From Stieleria neptunia (GTDB taxonomy: Bacteria > Planctomycetota > Planctomycetia > Pirellulales > Pirellulaceae), in NCBI RefSeq assembly GCF_007754155.1, contig NZ_CP037423.1, positions 6,692,938 through 6,756,937 on the forward strand: a stretch of DNA of 64,000 nucleotides, read 5' to 3'. This document shows, in pieces, positions 27,173-36,746 of the stretch (position 1 is its first letter; every line of letters starts with the position of its first letter). The notes below the pieces were generated by a model. The model was not told the DNA's origin, did not search any database, and saw only the letters and a list, made by a program, of their open reading frames with translations. A program made the translations under genes and the position numbers.

Positions 27173-28489
27173 ATGATTCAATCAGAATCCCATTCACAAC
27201 CGATTGCCGTGCTTGCCGGTGCACGCACGCCGCTGTCCAAGGCGTTTACCGATTTGGCGGACGTCAGCGCCGTCCAGCTCGGCACCCACGCGGTCACGGC
27301 TGCGGTCACCCGTGCAGCGGCCAAAACCGACGCCATGGACCTCGACCAGATCGACGAACTGGTGATGGGCAACGTGGCCGGACCGCCGGATGCGGCAAAC
27401 ATCGCCCGCGTGATCGCGCTCTCGGCCGGTCTGCCCAAGGAACGCATCGCGCACACCGTCAATCGCAATTGCGCCTCGGGGATGGAGTCGATCTTTGCCG
27501 CCTGGGATGCGATCGCCCGCGGTCGTGCCTCGATCGTCGTCAGCGGCGGAACGGAATCGATGTCCCAGGTCCCGCTGCTGTTTCGACGCGACGCGGCCAG
27601 GCACTGGATGCGTTTGGCGCGCAGCAAAACCATCTGGCAGAAACTTCAAACCCTCGCCGCGTTTCGGCCGCGACATTTCAAACCCGTCGTCGGAATTCAG
27701 CTGGGGCTGACCGACCCGGTGTCGGGTTTGAACATGGGCGAAACGGCCGAGGTGCTGGCCAGAGAGTTTGGGATCAGCCGCGAGGAGCAGGACGCGTTTG
27801 CGCTATTAAGCCATCAACGGGCGTCGGCGGCCCGCGAAGAATGTTTCTTGTCGGGCGAAATCGCCGAGATCCAAACGGACGCCGGCGTCGTCGCCAAAGA
27901 CAATGGCCCGCGACAGGGACAATCCCTCGAACAGCTCGCCCGCTTGAAACCCCTGTTCGACGCCGGAGGCAGCGTGACCGCGGGCAACAGTTGTCCGTTG
28001 ACCGATGGCGCCGCGGCGTTGGTGTTGAGCGACCTGTCGACCGCGGAGCGCTTCGAGCAACCGCTGGGCTACATCACCGACTACGCGGTCGCCGGTTGCG
28101 ATCCCCATCGCATGGGCCTGGGGCCGGTTTACGCGACGGCCAAGCTGTTGGCCAACAGCGGCATGTCGTTGGCGGATTTTGATTTGATCGAACTGAACGA
28201 GGCTTTTGCGGCACAGGTGATCGCCTGCGAGATCGCGGCGGCGTCGAAATCATTCGCATCGGAGGAACTGGGACGCCACCAACCGCTCGGCGAGTTGTCG
28301 CGCGAGGTGATGAACATTCACGGCGGCTCGATCGCCTTGGGACACCCCGTCGGAATGACCGGAACGCGGCTCGTTTTGACGCTGCTGCGGGCGCTGCGGA
28401 AACGCGGCAAACGAATCGGCCTGGCGACGTTGTGCGTCGGCGGAGGCCAGGGTGTGGCAATGATCGTCCGAACCCATCTGGAGGACTGA
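27173..28489 (+). CDS. fadI: Acetyl-CoA C-acyltransferase (beta-ketothiolase), FadI/FadA type
   Basis: 438 residues with all thiolase catalytic residues: nucleophile C100 in NRNCASGMES, H391 in ALGHPVGMTG and C421 in TLCVGGGQG, plus GGTESMS and NEAFAAQV. It cleaves 3-ketoacyl-CoA with CoA, the last step of each beta-oxidation round. The length and a loop around residues 140-180 are closer to FadI/mitochondrial trifunctional beta subunit than to acetoacetyl-CoA thiolase. The FadJ-type gene begins 3 bp after its stop. Confidence 0.92.
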   Translation: MIQSESHSQPIAVLAGARTPLSKAFTDLADVSAVQLGTHAVTAAVTRAAAKTDAMDLDQIDELVMGNVAGPPDAANIARVIALSAGLPKERIAHTVNRNCASGMESIFAAWDAIARGRASIVVSGGTESMSQVPLLFRRDAARHWMRLARSKTIWQKLQTLAAFRPRHFKPVVGIQLGLTDPVSGLNMGETAEVLAREFGISREEQDAFALLSHQRASAAREECFLSGEIAEIQTDAGVVAKDNGPRQGQSLEQLARLKPLFDAGGSVTAGNSCPLTDGAAALVLSDLSTAERFEQPLGYITDYAVAGCDPHRMGLGPVYATAKLLANSGMSLADFDLIELNEAFAAQVIACEIAAASKSFASEELGRHQPLGELSREVMNIHGGSIALGHPVGMTGTRLVLTLLRALRKRGKRIGLATLCVGGGQGVAMIVRTHLED

Positions 28490-28492
28490 ACG

Positions 28493-30637
28493 ATGACTCA
28501 TCAACAACTCAACCATTTTACCCTCTCCCTGGACGATTCCGGCATTTACCGAGTCGCGCTCGACGTTCCCGGCCGACCGATGAACGTGTTGGACGAAAAC
28601 GTGATGGGGGAACTGGAACAAATCGTCAACGAATTGGAAACCCGCAGCGACGTCAAACTGGTGGTTTTCAAAAGCACCAAAGAGAGCGGTTTTCTGGCGG
28701 GCGCCGACGTCGAGGCGATTGAATTGATCGACTCGACCGAGCAAGCGGATCGCTTGATGAAGCAAGGACAGCAACTCTTTGAGCGGATCGAAACACTGCC
28801 GATGCCGACGCTTGCTGTCTTGCATGGCCCCTGTCTGGGCGGCGGATTGGAACTCGCGTTGGCCTGCGATTATCGGATCGCTCGTGACAACAGCAGCACC
28901 AAAATCGGTCTGCCGGAAATCAAACTCGGGTTGATCCCCGGTTGGGGTGGCACCCAGCGATTGCCGCGACGCGTCGGACTCAAACACGCCCTGTCGATGA
29001 TCCTGTCGGGCAAACACCTGTCTGCGCGCGAGGCAATGAAGATCGGTCTGGTCGACCGGGCGATCCCGCCGGACCAGTGGCGGGACGAGGTCGTGCGAGT
29101 GATCGACACGCTGGTGCGCGGCGGATCCTTGCGTCGGACGCGATTGAGTACCGAGTGGATCGGCCGTTGGTTCGAGCGACTGCCGCTGGTGCGCAACATG
29201 ATGGTCACGGTGACGGAGAAACGCCTGGCCGGCAAGTCAAAAAATTACCCCGCGCTGGGTGCGGCGATTCGCGCGATCGTCGACGGCTACCAGCGGGACG
29301 TCGATGGCTTTGAAACCGAACGCCGCGAATTTTGTCAGCTGATCAACACGCCGACCTGTCGCCAACTGTTGCGGCTGTTTTTCTCCCGTGAACGCGCCCG
29401 CGACATGCAAACCTGGGCGCCCAATTCGCTGCGTCTGATTCACGGCGACCCGATCCGACGACTGGGTGTAATCGGCGCCGGCGCGATGGGGGCCGGGATC
29501 GCTCAGGCCGCGGCCATTCGCGGCTACGGAGTCCACATCAAGGAGGTCGATGCCGACGCGGTGGGGCAGGGTTCCGCACGGGTCGACCGGCTGATTTCGA
29601 AGTACAGTCGGCATAAACAATGGAATGAATTTCGTGAAGGTGAACTGCGTGACCGCATCACCCTCGGGACCGATTTTCATCTGTTTGCGAACGTCGACTG
29701 CGTGATCGAAGCGGTCGTCGAACGGATGGATGTCAAACAGCATGTGCTGGCGGAGGCTGAAAAGGAGATCGGCAAATCGGCAATCCTCGCCACCAACACG
29801 TCCTCGTTGTCGGTCACCGAAATGGCCCAGTCGCTCAGTCGGCCGGATCATTTCGCCGGCTTGCACTTCTTCAATCCGGTCCACCGCATGGAATTGGTCG
29901 AGGTGGTACGCGGCGAACAGACCAGCGATGCGACGATTGCTCAACTGGTTTCCTTCGTGCGAGCGTTGGGCAAGACACCGATCGTCACCTCGGATTCGCC
30001 GGGGTTCCTGGTCAATCGCATCCTGTTCCCCTACCTGGGCGAAGCCATTTTGATGGTCCGCGAGGGGCACGCCGTAGGAACGATCGATCGTGAGCTGCGC
30101 CATTTCGGCATGCCGATGGGTCCGCTTCAATTGCTCGACCATGTCGGCTTGGACGTCGCACTGCATGTCGCCCGATCGCTCGGGGCGGTGATGCGTGACG
30201 TCGATGATGTGATCGAAGTTCTGACGCCCCTGGTGCAGCGGAATCAAATCGGGTTGAAATCCAAGCGGGGCTTCTATGACTACCGCGGCAAGAAACCGCA
30301 ACCGCGCCAGACGTCTGAAGTCGTGGATTTCATGGTGGAACCGGCATCGCAGGAACGTTTCACCCCCGACGGGCTGTCCGACATTCAGCGACGGCTCGTG
30401 TATCCGATGTTGGCCGAAGCCATTCGTTGCGAAGACGAACGGGTCGTCGAACACGCTTGGGCGATCGACCTGGCCATGGTTCTGGGAACCGGGTTTGCGC
30501 CTCACCGAGGCGGCCCGCTGAGCGTGGTCGAGCAAATCGGGACGCAGACCGTGCTGGCAAACATGGAACATCTGCGTTTGCAACACGGCGAACGATTTAC
30601 TCCACCGGAAAAGCTTTTACTGGGAGCGAAACAATGA
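28493..30637 (+). CDS. fadJ: Bifunctional enoyl-CoA hydratase / 3-hydroxyacyl-CoA dehydrogenase
   Basis: 714 residues. The N-terminal crotonase domain (~1-200) has [31 protein letters not shown] and [20 protein letters not shown] with both catalytic Glu positions. A linker is followed by the NAD-binding 3-hydroxyacyl-CoA dehydrogenase domain from ~322 ([21 protein letters not shown]), with [12 protein letters not shown] and [15 protein letters not shown], and the C-terminal helical domain ([18 protein letters not shown]). It hydrates enoyl-CoA and oxidises the product. Its stop overlaps the next gene start in ATGA. Confidence 0.93.
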   Translation: MTHQQLNHFTLSLDDSGIYRVALDVPGRPMNVLDENVMGELEQIVNELETRSDVKLVVFKSTKESGFLAGADVEAIELIDSTEQADRLMKQGQQLFERIETLPMPTLAVLHGPCLGGGLELALACDYRIARDNSSTKIGLPEIKLGLIPGWGGTQRLPRRVGLKHALSMILSGKHLSAREAMKIGLVDRAIPPDQWRDEVVRVIDTLVRGGSLRRTRLSTEWIGRWFERLPLVRNMMVTVTEKRLAGKSKNYPALGAAIRAIVDGYQRDVDGFETERREFCQLINTPTCRQLLRLFFSRERARDMQTWAPNSLRLIHGDPIRRLGVIGAGAMGAGIAQAAAIRGYGVHIKEVDADAVGQGSARVDRLISKYSRHKQWNEFREGELRDRITLGTDFHLFANVDCVIEAVVERMDVKQHVLAEAEKEIGKSAILATNTSSLSVTEMAQSLSRPDHFAGLHFFNPVHRMELVEVVRGEQTSDATIAQLVSFVRALGKTPIVTSDSPGFLVNRILFPYLGEAILMVREGHAVGTIDRELRHFGMPMGPLQLLDHVGLDVALHVARSLGAVMRDVDDVIEVLTPLVQRNQIGLKSKRGFYDYRGKKPQPRQTSEVVDFMVEPASQERFTPDGLSDIQRRLVYPMLAEAIRCEDERVVEHAWAIDLAMVLGTGFAPHRGGPLSVVEQIGTQTVLANMEHLRLQHGERFTPPEKLLLGAKQ

Positions 30638-32670
30638 GTTTAGAAATCGATCCGACCACGACCGACGCGACCAGTCCGGTGGTGACTCCGGGCAAGGCAC
30701 CGGTGAAGCCATCGGGGACGAAGCGGGAGCGGCAGAATAATCAAGCGGAATCCGCGACGACGTCCGAGAAGCCGACCGAGTCGTTTGCCGAGATCGCACT
30801 GCGGCTCGGCGGCGCGTCGGTCGACGAGGCGCAGCGGACCGGCGTGATTGATACCGCCGACGATCAGGTCGAAGATCTGTTCGCCGAGCAGCACAAAACG
30901 ACTCACAGCCCGATCCACCGTGCGGTCTGGGATCGTCGCGTGCCGACAGAATTGTTCGCGCCGAATCTCGCCCTGCCCAGCGGTGACGTGGCACGCGTCG
31001 TCGACCGCTCGCTGAGCATCGTGCGGACACATCGCAAACTCGGTTCGTTGACTGATGCGAACGGCAAGATCAGTGACGAAGTGCTGCGTGATCTGGGTGA
31101 CGCCGGATACTGGGGCTTGCTGGTCGGCCGCGAGTACGGCGGTTGGGGCGCGACCATGCGTGATTTCGCCAGGATGATCACGCAAATGGCGACGATCGAT
31201 CCGACCGTGGCCGGATTGGCATCGGTTCATGGTTGCATCGGCGCGGTCGACCCGCTGCGGGCTTTCGGCAGCGAAGATCAAAAGCGTCGTTTCTTGCCGG
31301 GCCTGGCCGACGGAACCCGGCTGTCGGCGTTCGCGCTGACCGAACCGGGGGCCGGAAGCGATTTGACGGCGTTGCGGACGACCGCCGTTCGTGATGGGGA
31401 TGACTATGTGGTCAACGGAGAGAAACTGTTCATCACCAATGCGACCTTCGGCCGTACGATCGGCTTGGTATGCAAAATCGATGGCGTTCCCAGTGTCTTG
31501 ATCGTTGAATTGCCGCAGCGGGAAACGGAATCGTTTCAGATCAACCGCTACGGGATCTACGCGTTGCGGCGTGCGCAGAACAACGGATTGGTTTTCAAAA
31601 ACTTTCGTGTCCCGGCGGCCAATCGTTTGATCCCACAACGGGGCGATGGTTTGACGATCGCGTACCACGGCCTGAATCTGGGCCGTGTGTCGTTGTGTGC
31701 CAACGCGGCCGGCGCGATGCGTTGGATGTTGGCGGAGATGTTGCCGTGGGCCCGCTACCGCGAAACGTATGGACAAGCGATCGAAAAACGCGAACTGGTT
31801 CGCCGCCGCGTCGGACATCTGGCCGGACTGATCGTTGCGTGCGATGCCCTCACCCACTGGTGTGCCAACCTGCTCGACCAGGGATACCGTGGCGAAATGG
31901 AATGCATCATCGCCAAGATCTTTGGCAGTGAAGCCCAAAAGGAGGCGGCGATCGAATTGTTCATGAAGACGCATGGAGGCCGCTCGTTCTTGGCCGGACA
32001 CCTGTTCGGTGACAACGTCCATGATTTCCTGGCCCCTTGCATCTACGAAGGCGAAGGCGAGATGCTGGGGATGGCGTTCTTCAAGTCGCTGGTCAAGCAA
32101 CACGGCAAACAGCACTTTGAGCCGATCGGACGAACGCTGCATGAACGGGGCATCAAAACCCCCAACCTGGCCAACCCGATGCATCTGTGGGCGCTGCGCC
32201 GGCCGATGTTGGGCTACGCGAAATGGTACGTCGGTCGAACGCTGCGTCCCTCGCAATGGAGCAGACTGCCCGCCAAGAACACGTCGCAGGAACTCGACCG
32301 CCATGTCCGCTTCGCCAAACGCTACTTGTCCGCCAGCGGAATGGCGATCAGCGGCACGATGCGCCGGCACCAGTTGAAACTGGCTGACCGTCAATGCCGG
32401 ATGTCGGCGCTGTCGCTGCAGATTCAAAACGCGGTCACGATGCTGGTCACGGCACTTTACGCCGCGGGTCAAAACGATCCGGTCACGCGGGCGGCCGCCG
32501 ATACGGTTTGCCGTGAACTGAAGCGTCGGATCACGGGCGGACATCCGAGCGACAACGATTTTCGCCAGGTCACTTCGCTGGGGGCGACGATCGCCGAGGA
32601 TGGATGGAATGAATTGCTGGGCGTCGAAGCCGGGTCGATTCTGCAAGGGTACAAATCGAACGGAAACTAG
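30634..32670 (+). CDS. Acyl-CoA dehydrogenase, long form (VLCAD-like)
   Basis: 678 residues from ATG 30634, 4-bp overlap with fadJ. The first ~80 residues are Thr/Pro/Glu-rich and disordered-looking. The FAD-dependent fold follows: [24 protein letters not shown] (FAD/substrate binding), [44 protein letters not shown] and the [10 protein letters not shown] segment where the catalytic Glu is found. A ~150-residue helical extension follows the catalytic core, as in VLCAD/ACAD9, against ~380 residues for short forms. It would catalyse the first oxidation of acyl-CoA. Fourth and last gene of the operon; a REP-C pair begins 27 bp after the stop. Confidence 0.9.
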   Translation: MSLEIDPTTTDATSPVVTPGKAPVKPSGTKRERQNNQAESATTSEKPTESFAEIALRLGGASVDEAQRTGVIDTADDQVEDLFAEQHKTTHSPIHRAVWDRRVPTELFAPNLALPSGDVARVVDRSLSIVRTHRKLGSLTDANGKISDEVLRDLGDAGYWGLLVGREYGGWGATMRDFARMITQMATIDPTVAGLASVHGCIGAVDPLRAFGSEDQKRRFLPGLADGTRLSAFALTEPGAGSDLTALRTTAVRDGDDYVVNGEKLFITNATFGRTIGLVCKIDGVPSVLIVELPQRETESFQINRYGIYALRRAQNNGLVFKNFRVPAANRLIPQRGDGLTIAYHGLNLGRVSLCANAAGAMRWMLAEMLPWARYRETYGQAIEKRELVRRRVGHLAGLIVACDALTHWCANLLDQGYRGEMECIIAKIFGSEAQKEAAIELFMKTHGGRSFLAGHLFGDNVHDFLAPCIYEGEGEMLGMAFFKSLVKQHGKQHFEPIGRTLHERGIKTPNLANPMHLWALRRPMLGYAKWYVGRTLRPSQWSRLPAKNTSQELDRHVRFAKRYLSASGMAISGTMRRHQLKLADRQCRMSALSLQIQNAVTMLVTALYAAGQNDPVTRAAADTVCRELKRRITGGHPSDNDFRQVTSLGATIAEDGWNELLGVEAGSILQGYKSNGN

Positions 32671-32696
32671 GTGTCGGATCCTGCGGGTGGGATAGG

Positions 32697-32744
32697 CTTC
32701 CAGGCTCGTCATTCCAGCGTCGACAGGCTGGAAGCCTCTCCCAC
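32697..32744. repeat. REP-C inverted pair, possible terminator
   Basis: GTGGGATAGGCTTCCAGG on the left pairs with the right arm ending AGCCTCTCCCAC; arms of ~23 bp with a few mismatches. It follows the beta-oxidation operon and is followed by TTCTTTTCC, a weak U-tract, so it may end that transcript. Confidence 0.7.
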
Positions 32745-32782
32745 TTCTTTTCCGTGCGCCGCTTAGTAGTAAGGAACCGTCA

Positions 32783-33766
32783 ATGAAGATGATTGAAGCC
32801 GCTGACAGGAATCAAGTCTTGTCGATGGGCGGACCGGTGAACTGCGAAACCAACCGTCGCGCGGTGATCGCGTTGGGCGGTGGCGGCGCGCGGGGGCTCG
32901 CGCATTTAGGTGTCATGGAGGCGATCGGTGAATCGGGAGTTCGAACCGAGCGCATCGTTGGGGTCAGCATCGGAAGTTTGATGGGCGGCTTGTGCGCCGT
33001 CGATTCCGACATCAAACAGGTGCAGGCCAAAGCGATCGGACTCCTGCATTCACCGGTCTTTTCAGAAAAATGCCGCCAGCTGATGGCGGCGGCTTCGAAG
33101 GTGTCGGCCGGCAATCGCAAGCAGTCGCAACAAGTCGGACCTGCCGATTGGTTTGGGCTGTGGTACCGTCGTTTGGAACGCATCATGCGCCACGGTCACC
33201 GATTGACGAAGATTGTGCGTGGTCCGTCGATTCTTTCCGATGAGATCTTGCACGAAGCGATCAACGCCTTGATTCCCGATATCGATCTGTCAGAGACGTC
33301 GATCCCGTTGAGTATCGTCGCGGCAGATCTGAAGAGTGGTCATCGCGTCGTCCTGGAGCGCGGCCCGCTGCGAAAAGCGATCTTGGCATCCACAGCGATC
33401 CCCGGCTTTTTTCCTCCGATCCAATGGGACGACATGTTGTTGTCCGACATCGGCGTGTTGGATGCGATCCCGTTGTCGATCGCAAAATCGTATGCGTCGG
33501 ATTTGACGATCGGAGTCGACGTCGGCAGCTCGGTGCAGCGGATCGACACGTTCGGGACCGCAATCGACGTGGTGATGCGGATGGAAGAGATCGGCGAGCG
33601 GCTCTGTCGTCGCCACTCGTTGCCCCATGCCGACATTCTGATTCGCCCCGATGTCGGATACCGACCGTGGTACGATTTCACCGAACCCACCGCGTTGATT
33701 CACTCGGGTTTGCAGGCGGCCAGAGCAGCACTCCGGCACGTGATTTCGGTCCGCGGTGCAGGCTGA
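32783..33766 (+). CDS. Patatin-like phospholipase, RssA/NTE type
   Basis: 327 residues with the patatin catalytic set: oxyanion loop GGGGARGLAHLGV, nucleophile elbow GVSIGS and the Asp of the dyad in LLSDIGVLDAIP (DG[A/G] in most homologues, DIG here). STAIPGFFPPIQW is also typical of the family. It should hydrolyse lysophospholipids or other acyl esters in the cytosol. AGTAAGGAACC precedes the ATG. The gene stands alone between repeat-rich gaps. Free fatty acids would feed the operon upstream, but this link is inference. Confidence 0.88.
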   Translation: MKMIEAADRNQVLSMGGPVNCETNRRAVIALGGGGARGLAHLGVMEAIGESGVRTERIVGVSIGSLMGGLCAVDSDIKQVQAKAIGLLHSPVFSEKCRQLMAAASKVSAGNRKQSQQVGPADWFGLWYRRLERIMRHGHRLTKIVRGPSILSDEILHEAINALIPDIDLSETSIPLSIVAADLKSGHRVVLERGPLRKAILASTAIPGFFPPIQWDDMLLSDIGVLDAIPLSIAKSYASDLTIGVDVGSSVQRIDTFGTAIDVVMRMEEIGERLCRRHSLPHADILIRPDVGYRPWYDFTEPTALIHSGLQAARAALRHVISVRGAG

Positions 33767-33806
33767 ACCACCCCGCGTGCCGCTCGCTGACCGGTTTGTT
33801 GATTGA

Positions 33807-33874
33807 GTGAGCCGTGACGCGTAAGCGGCCGGGCATGCTGGCGCCCGCCCGAGGCCTTACGGCCAACGGCTCAC
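33807..33874 (-). repeat. REP-A repeat, copy 3
   Basis: A 68-bp palindromic unit from GTGAGCCGTG to ACGGCTCAC, reverse relative to copy 1, with CGTAAGCGGCCGGGC and GAGGCCTTACGGCC. It begins 40 bp after the patatin stop and directly precedes a cluster of other hairpins. Confidence 0.85.
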
Positions 33875-33888
33875 CATTGACGCCGTCT

Positions 33889-34062
33889 CGTTACGAGGTT
33901 CCGCCTCGTAACGCAATTCTCTTGAGGCTCCGCCTCAAGATCGATCGCCGGGCCGGTGGAGGCGGAGCCTCCAGAACACTGCGTTCCCCGGCAGAGCCGG
34001 GGAACGAGGGTGACGTGCCGCGCGCTGACGTGTCCCGCTGGCATGCCGGCACGTGGCGTCAG
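33889..34062. repeat. Cluster of five different short hairpins
   Basis: Five perfect or near-perfect palindromes in 174 bp: CGTTACGAGG/CCTCGTAACG (33889-33913), CTTGAGG/CCTCAAG (33921-33939), TGGAGGC/GCCTCCA (33957-33973), CGTTCCCCGGC/GCCGGGGAACG (33982-34006) and CTGACG/CGTCAG with inner GCTGGC/GCCGGC (34025-34062). The loops of the first two are both YTCCG. No gene is seen from 33767 to 34217. Confidence 0.85.
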
Positions 34063-34217
34063 CCAGTGGTTCGTGACGGATACCCAAATGCTGATTTTAA
34101 TATTTTCATTGTAAGAATTCCTTCTCGCCCCGGTTGTCTTTTAGAATCGGTCTCTTAGAAAGCACTGGCGACAGAGTGCAGGGGACGTTTCGCTTCTTTC
34201 ATCGGGGGAACCATGGC

Positions 34218-35585
34218 ATGGACACCAACAGCGGGACGGTGGCGGTCCACAACGCGCACGCTGCGGATGAATTGATCGACCGGTTCTTTCGGGTCCGCGG
34301 GTTTTCCGAACAGATTGCCGAGCCGCTATCGCCCGAAGACTGTCTTATTCAGTCGATGGACGATGCCAGCCCGATCCGTTGGCATCTGGCGCACACGACG
34401 TGGTTCTTTGAAACGTTTCTGCTGAAACGCGACGGAGAGTATCGGCCGTTTGATGAATGTTTCGAGTATTTATTCAATTCCTATTACAACAGTGTCGGCG
34501 AGCAATACCCACGGGGAAAACGCGGCTTGATCTCTCGTCCCGGTCTGGAGGAGACGCTCGAGTATCGGAGCCACGTCGATCAAGCGATGCGGTCGCTCGT
34601 TGATGGCCATGATCTGACCGACCAGGAGCGGCTGGTGTTGGAGATCGGAATCCATCACGAGCAACAGCATCAGGAATTGATGCTGACCGATCTCAAGCAC
34701 GCGTTGTCGTGCAATCCGCTGGCACCGGTCTATCGCGACGGAGCGTGTGAAGACCTGGACGCAGCGGTCGGCCAGTCGTGGGTCGATTTTGATCCCGGCG
34801 TGGTGCGAATCGGACACGACGGCGACTCGTTTTGCTTCGACAACGAACGGCCACGACACCGTGTTTTTTTGGAACCGTTTCAAATCGCCGATCGCTGTGT
34901 GACCAACCGCGAGTATCTGGAATTCATGGAAGACGGCGGCTACGCTCGGCCGGAATTTTGGTTGTCGCTGGGATGGGCGACGGTCAACGAACAGGGCTGG
35001 CAAGCGCCGTTGTATTGGCAGAAAGACGGTTCGCGCTGGTCGCAGTTCACGTTGTCCGGACGCAAGCCGATCCGGCTGGACCAGCCCGTCTGCCATGTCA
35101 GCTATTTCGAAGCCGACGCGTATGCCCGCTGGGCCGGCTGCCGATTGGCAACCGAAGCCGAATGGGAACACGCCGTTTGCCGCCAACTGGAGGCCCCGTT
35201 CTCGGCATCGCAACGGGGCAATTGGAGCGACGACCTGATCCGCAGCGGTCGCTGCATTCACCCCAAGTTGTCTGGCACGGAAAGTCACCTGAACCCCGAA
35301 TCCCGACTCGGCGAGATCGACCGTGACGACGCGGGCCAACCTTCCTTGGCCGACGCGATGGGCAACGTCTGGGAATGGACCAGCAGCCACTACTCGGCTT
35401 ACCCCGGCTACCGGGCACCGGCGGGTGCGTTGGGTGAATACAACGGAAAATTCATGTGCAACGTCTTCGTGCTCAAGGGCGGATCGTGCGCGACACCGTC
35501 AGGCCATGTGCGGCCGACCTATCGCAATTTCTTCGCCCCCCAGTCTCGCTGGCAATTCACCGGCATCCGCTTGGCACGTTCCTAA
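34218..35585 (+). CDS. egtB: Ergothioneine biosynthesis sulfoxide synthase EgtB
   Basis: 455 residues from ATG 34218, with GGGGGA upstream. The N-terminal DinB-like domain carries the non-haem iron motif H147-X3-H151-X-E153 (IHHEQQHQE) and DDASPIRWHLAHTTWFFETF; the C-terminal FGE-sulfatase-like domain has PVCHVSYFEADAYARWAGCRLATEAEWEHA, GNVWEWTSS and the closing YRNFFAPQSRWQFTGIRLAR. It joins a thiol (cysteine or gamma-glutamylcysteine) to hercynine with O2. The egtD gene is 66 bp downstream; egtA, egtC and egtE are not nearby, so cysteine may be used directly. Confidence 0.93.
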   Translation: MDTNSGTVAVHNAHAADELIDRFFRVRGFSEQIAEPLSPEDCLIQSMDDASPIRWHLAHTTWFFETFLLKRDGEYRPFDECFEYLFNSYYNSVGEQYPRGKRGLISRPGLEETLEYRSHVDQAMRSLVDGHDLTDQERLVLEIGIHHEQQHQELMLTDLKHALSCNPLAPVYRDGACEDLDAAVGQSWVDFDPGVVRIGHDGDSFCFDNERPRHRVFLEPFQIADRCVTNREYLEFMEDGGYARPEFWLSLGWATVNEQGWQAPLYWQKDGSRWSQFTLSGRKPIRLDQPVCHVSYFEADAYARWAGCRLATEAEWEHAVCRQLEAPFSASQRGNWSDDLIRSGRCIHPKLSGTESHLNPESRLGEIDRDDAGQPSLADAMGNVWEWTSSHYSAYPGYRAPAGALGEYNGKFMCNVFVLKGGSCATPSGHVRPTYRNFFAPQSRWQFTGIRLARS

Positions 35586-35651
35586 GCTGATTCAGGATCC
35601 CATCGATCGAAAATTCGATCTTCCACTCGACCATTTTCCCGGGGAATCATC

Positions 35652-36638
35652 GTGCTAAATACCGCACCGACCAAAGCTGCGCCTCGATCGATCGCGTTTC
35701 AACACGACGTGATGGAAGGACTCGGCCAAGTTCCCAAGCGGTTGCCGTGCAAATATTTCTACGACAAGCGCGGGTCGGCGCTGTTTGACGAAATCTGCGA
35801 CCTGGACGAGTACTATCTGACTCGGACCGAGCAAGCCATCATGAACCGGTACGCTTCGGAGATGGGCACGCAGATCGATTCGGGGGCGATGTTGGTCGAA
35901 TACGGCAGCGGCAGCAGTATCAAAACTCGAATCTTGCTGGATCATCTGATCGACCCGGTCGCGTACGTTCCGGTGGATATCTCGCATCGGCATCTGCAAC
36001 GTGTGGCCGAGCGATTGCGGGTGGATTATCCGCATCTGGAAATCTTGCCTGTGACCGCTGATTTTACCCGCCCGTTTTCGCTTCCCCACTCGCGTGAACC
36101 CGCGACCCATTGTGCCGTTTACTTTCCCGGATCGACGATCGGAAATTTTGAACCGGCCGAAGCGGAGCGGCTGTTGCGATCGATCTCCGAGCGCTGCGGC
36201 AGTGGCGGCGGGTTGTTGATCGGGATCGACCTGGTCAAAGACGTCGAAACCTTGGAACGTGCGTACAACGACGATGCCGGCGTGACGGCCGCCTTCAATT
36301 TAAACCTGCTGCGCCGGATCCGCGACGAACTCGATGCCGACATCGACGTGCAGGCGTTTGAGCACGTCGCGTTCTACAACCATCAAGCATCCCGAATTGA
36401 AATCTACATTCGGTCGTTGAAACAGCAAACCATCCGCATCGGGGAGACATCGTTCGAGCTTGATGCGGGTGAATTGATTCACACCGAGTATTCGCACAAG
36501 TACACGATCGAAGGTTTTTCGGCGTTGGCCGCGCGTGCGGGGTTAGAATTGCATCGCAGTTGGACCGACGATGAGCGGCTGTTCGCGGTGTTGCATCTGG
36601 TGGTCGCCGGCGTGGGTTCGCAGCAGAACGCCCCATAG
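35652..36638 (+). CDS. egtD: L-histidine N-alpha-methyltransferase EgtD
   Basis: 328 residues from GTG 35652, preceded by GGGGAATC. EgtD-family motifs: LPCKYFYDKRGSALFDEIC, YYLTRTEQAIM, VEYGSGSSIKTRILLDHL (SAM-binding), CAVYFPGSTIGNF and a C-terminal HTEYSHKYTIEGFSALAARAG. It trimethylates histidine to hercynine with S-adenosylmethionine, the first ergothioneine step and the substrate for EgtB encoded upstream. The two genes are likely one transcript. From 36639 to 36746 only a REP-C half unit is seen. Confidence 0.94.
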   Translation: MLNTAPTKAAPRSIAFQHDVMEGLGQVPKRLPCKYFYDKRGSALFDEICDLDEYYLTRTEQAIMNRYASEMGTQIDSGAMLVEYGSGSSIKTRILLDHLIDPVAYVPVDISHRHLQRVAERLRVDYPHLEILPVTADFTRPFSLPHSREPATHCAVYFPGSTIGNFEPAEAERLLRSISERCGSGGGLLIGIDLVKDVETLERAYNDDAGVTAAFNLNLLRRIRDELDADIDVQAFEHVAFYNHQASRIEIYIRSLKQQTIRIGETSFELDAGELIHTEYSHKYTIEGFSALAARAGLELHRSWTDDERLFAVLHLVVAGVGSQQNAP

Positions 36639-36693
36639 AGCAGAGCGCCCCATAGAGTCGTGAAATAGGCTGGCGGCATCTCATTGTCGCATC

Positions 36694-36716
36694 GACAGGC
36701 TGGAAGCCTGTCCCAC
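36694..36716 (-). repeat. REP-C unit, single copy
   Basis: 23 bp ending AAGCCTGTCCCAC; contains the small palindrome ACAGGCT-GGA-AGCCTGT. It lies between the convergent egtD and ThuA-domain genes. Confidence 0.7.
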
Positions 36717-36746
36717 ATTCAGTGGCCGCCCGCATTCACCCGACGT

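Noticed and set aside
26905..28182. 425-residue open frame inside the thiolase gene
   Set aside because: It is an Arg/Gly-rich shadow of the high-GC thiolase and ligase genes in another frame.
30640..32712. 690-residue minus-strand open frame opposite the acyl-CoA dehydrogenase gene
   Set aside because: It is the antisense shadow of a gene with complete catalytic motifs; its own sequence has no family signal.
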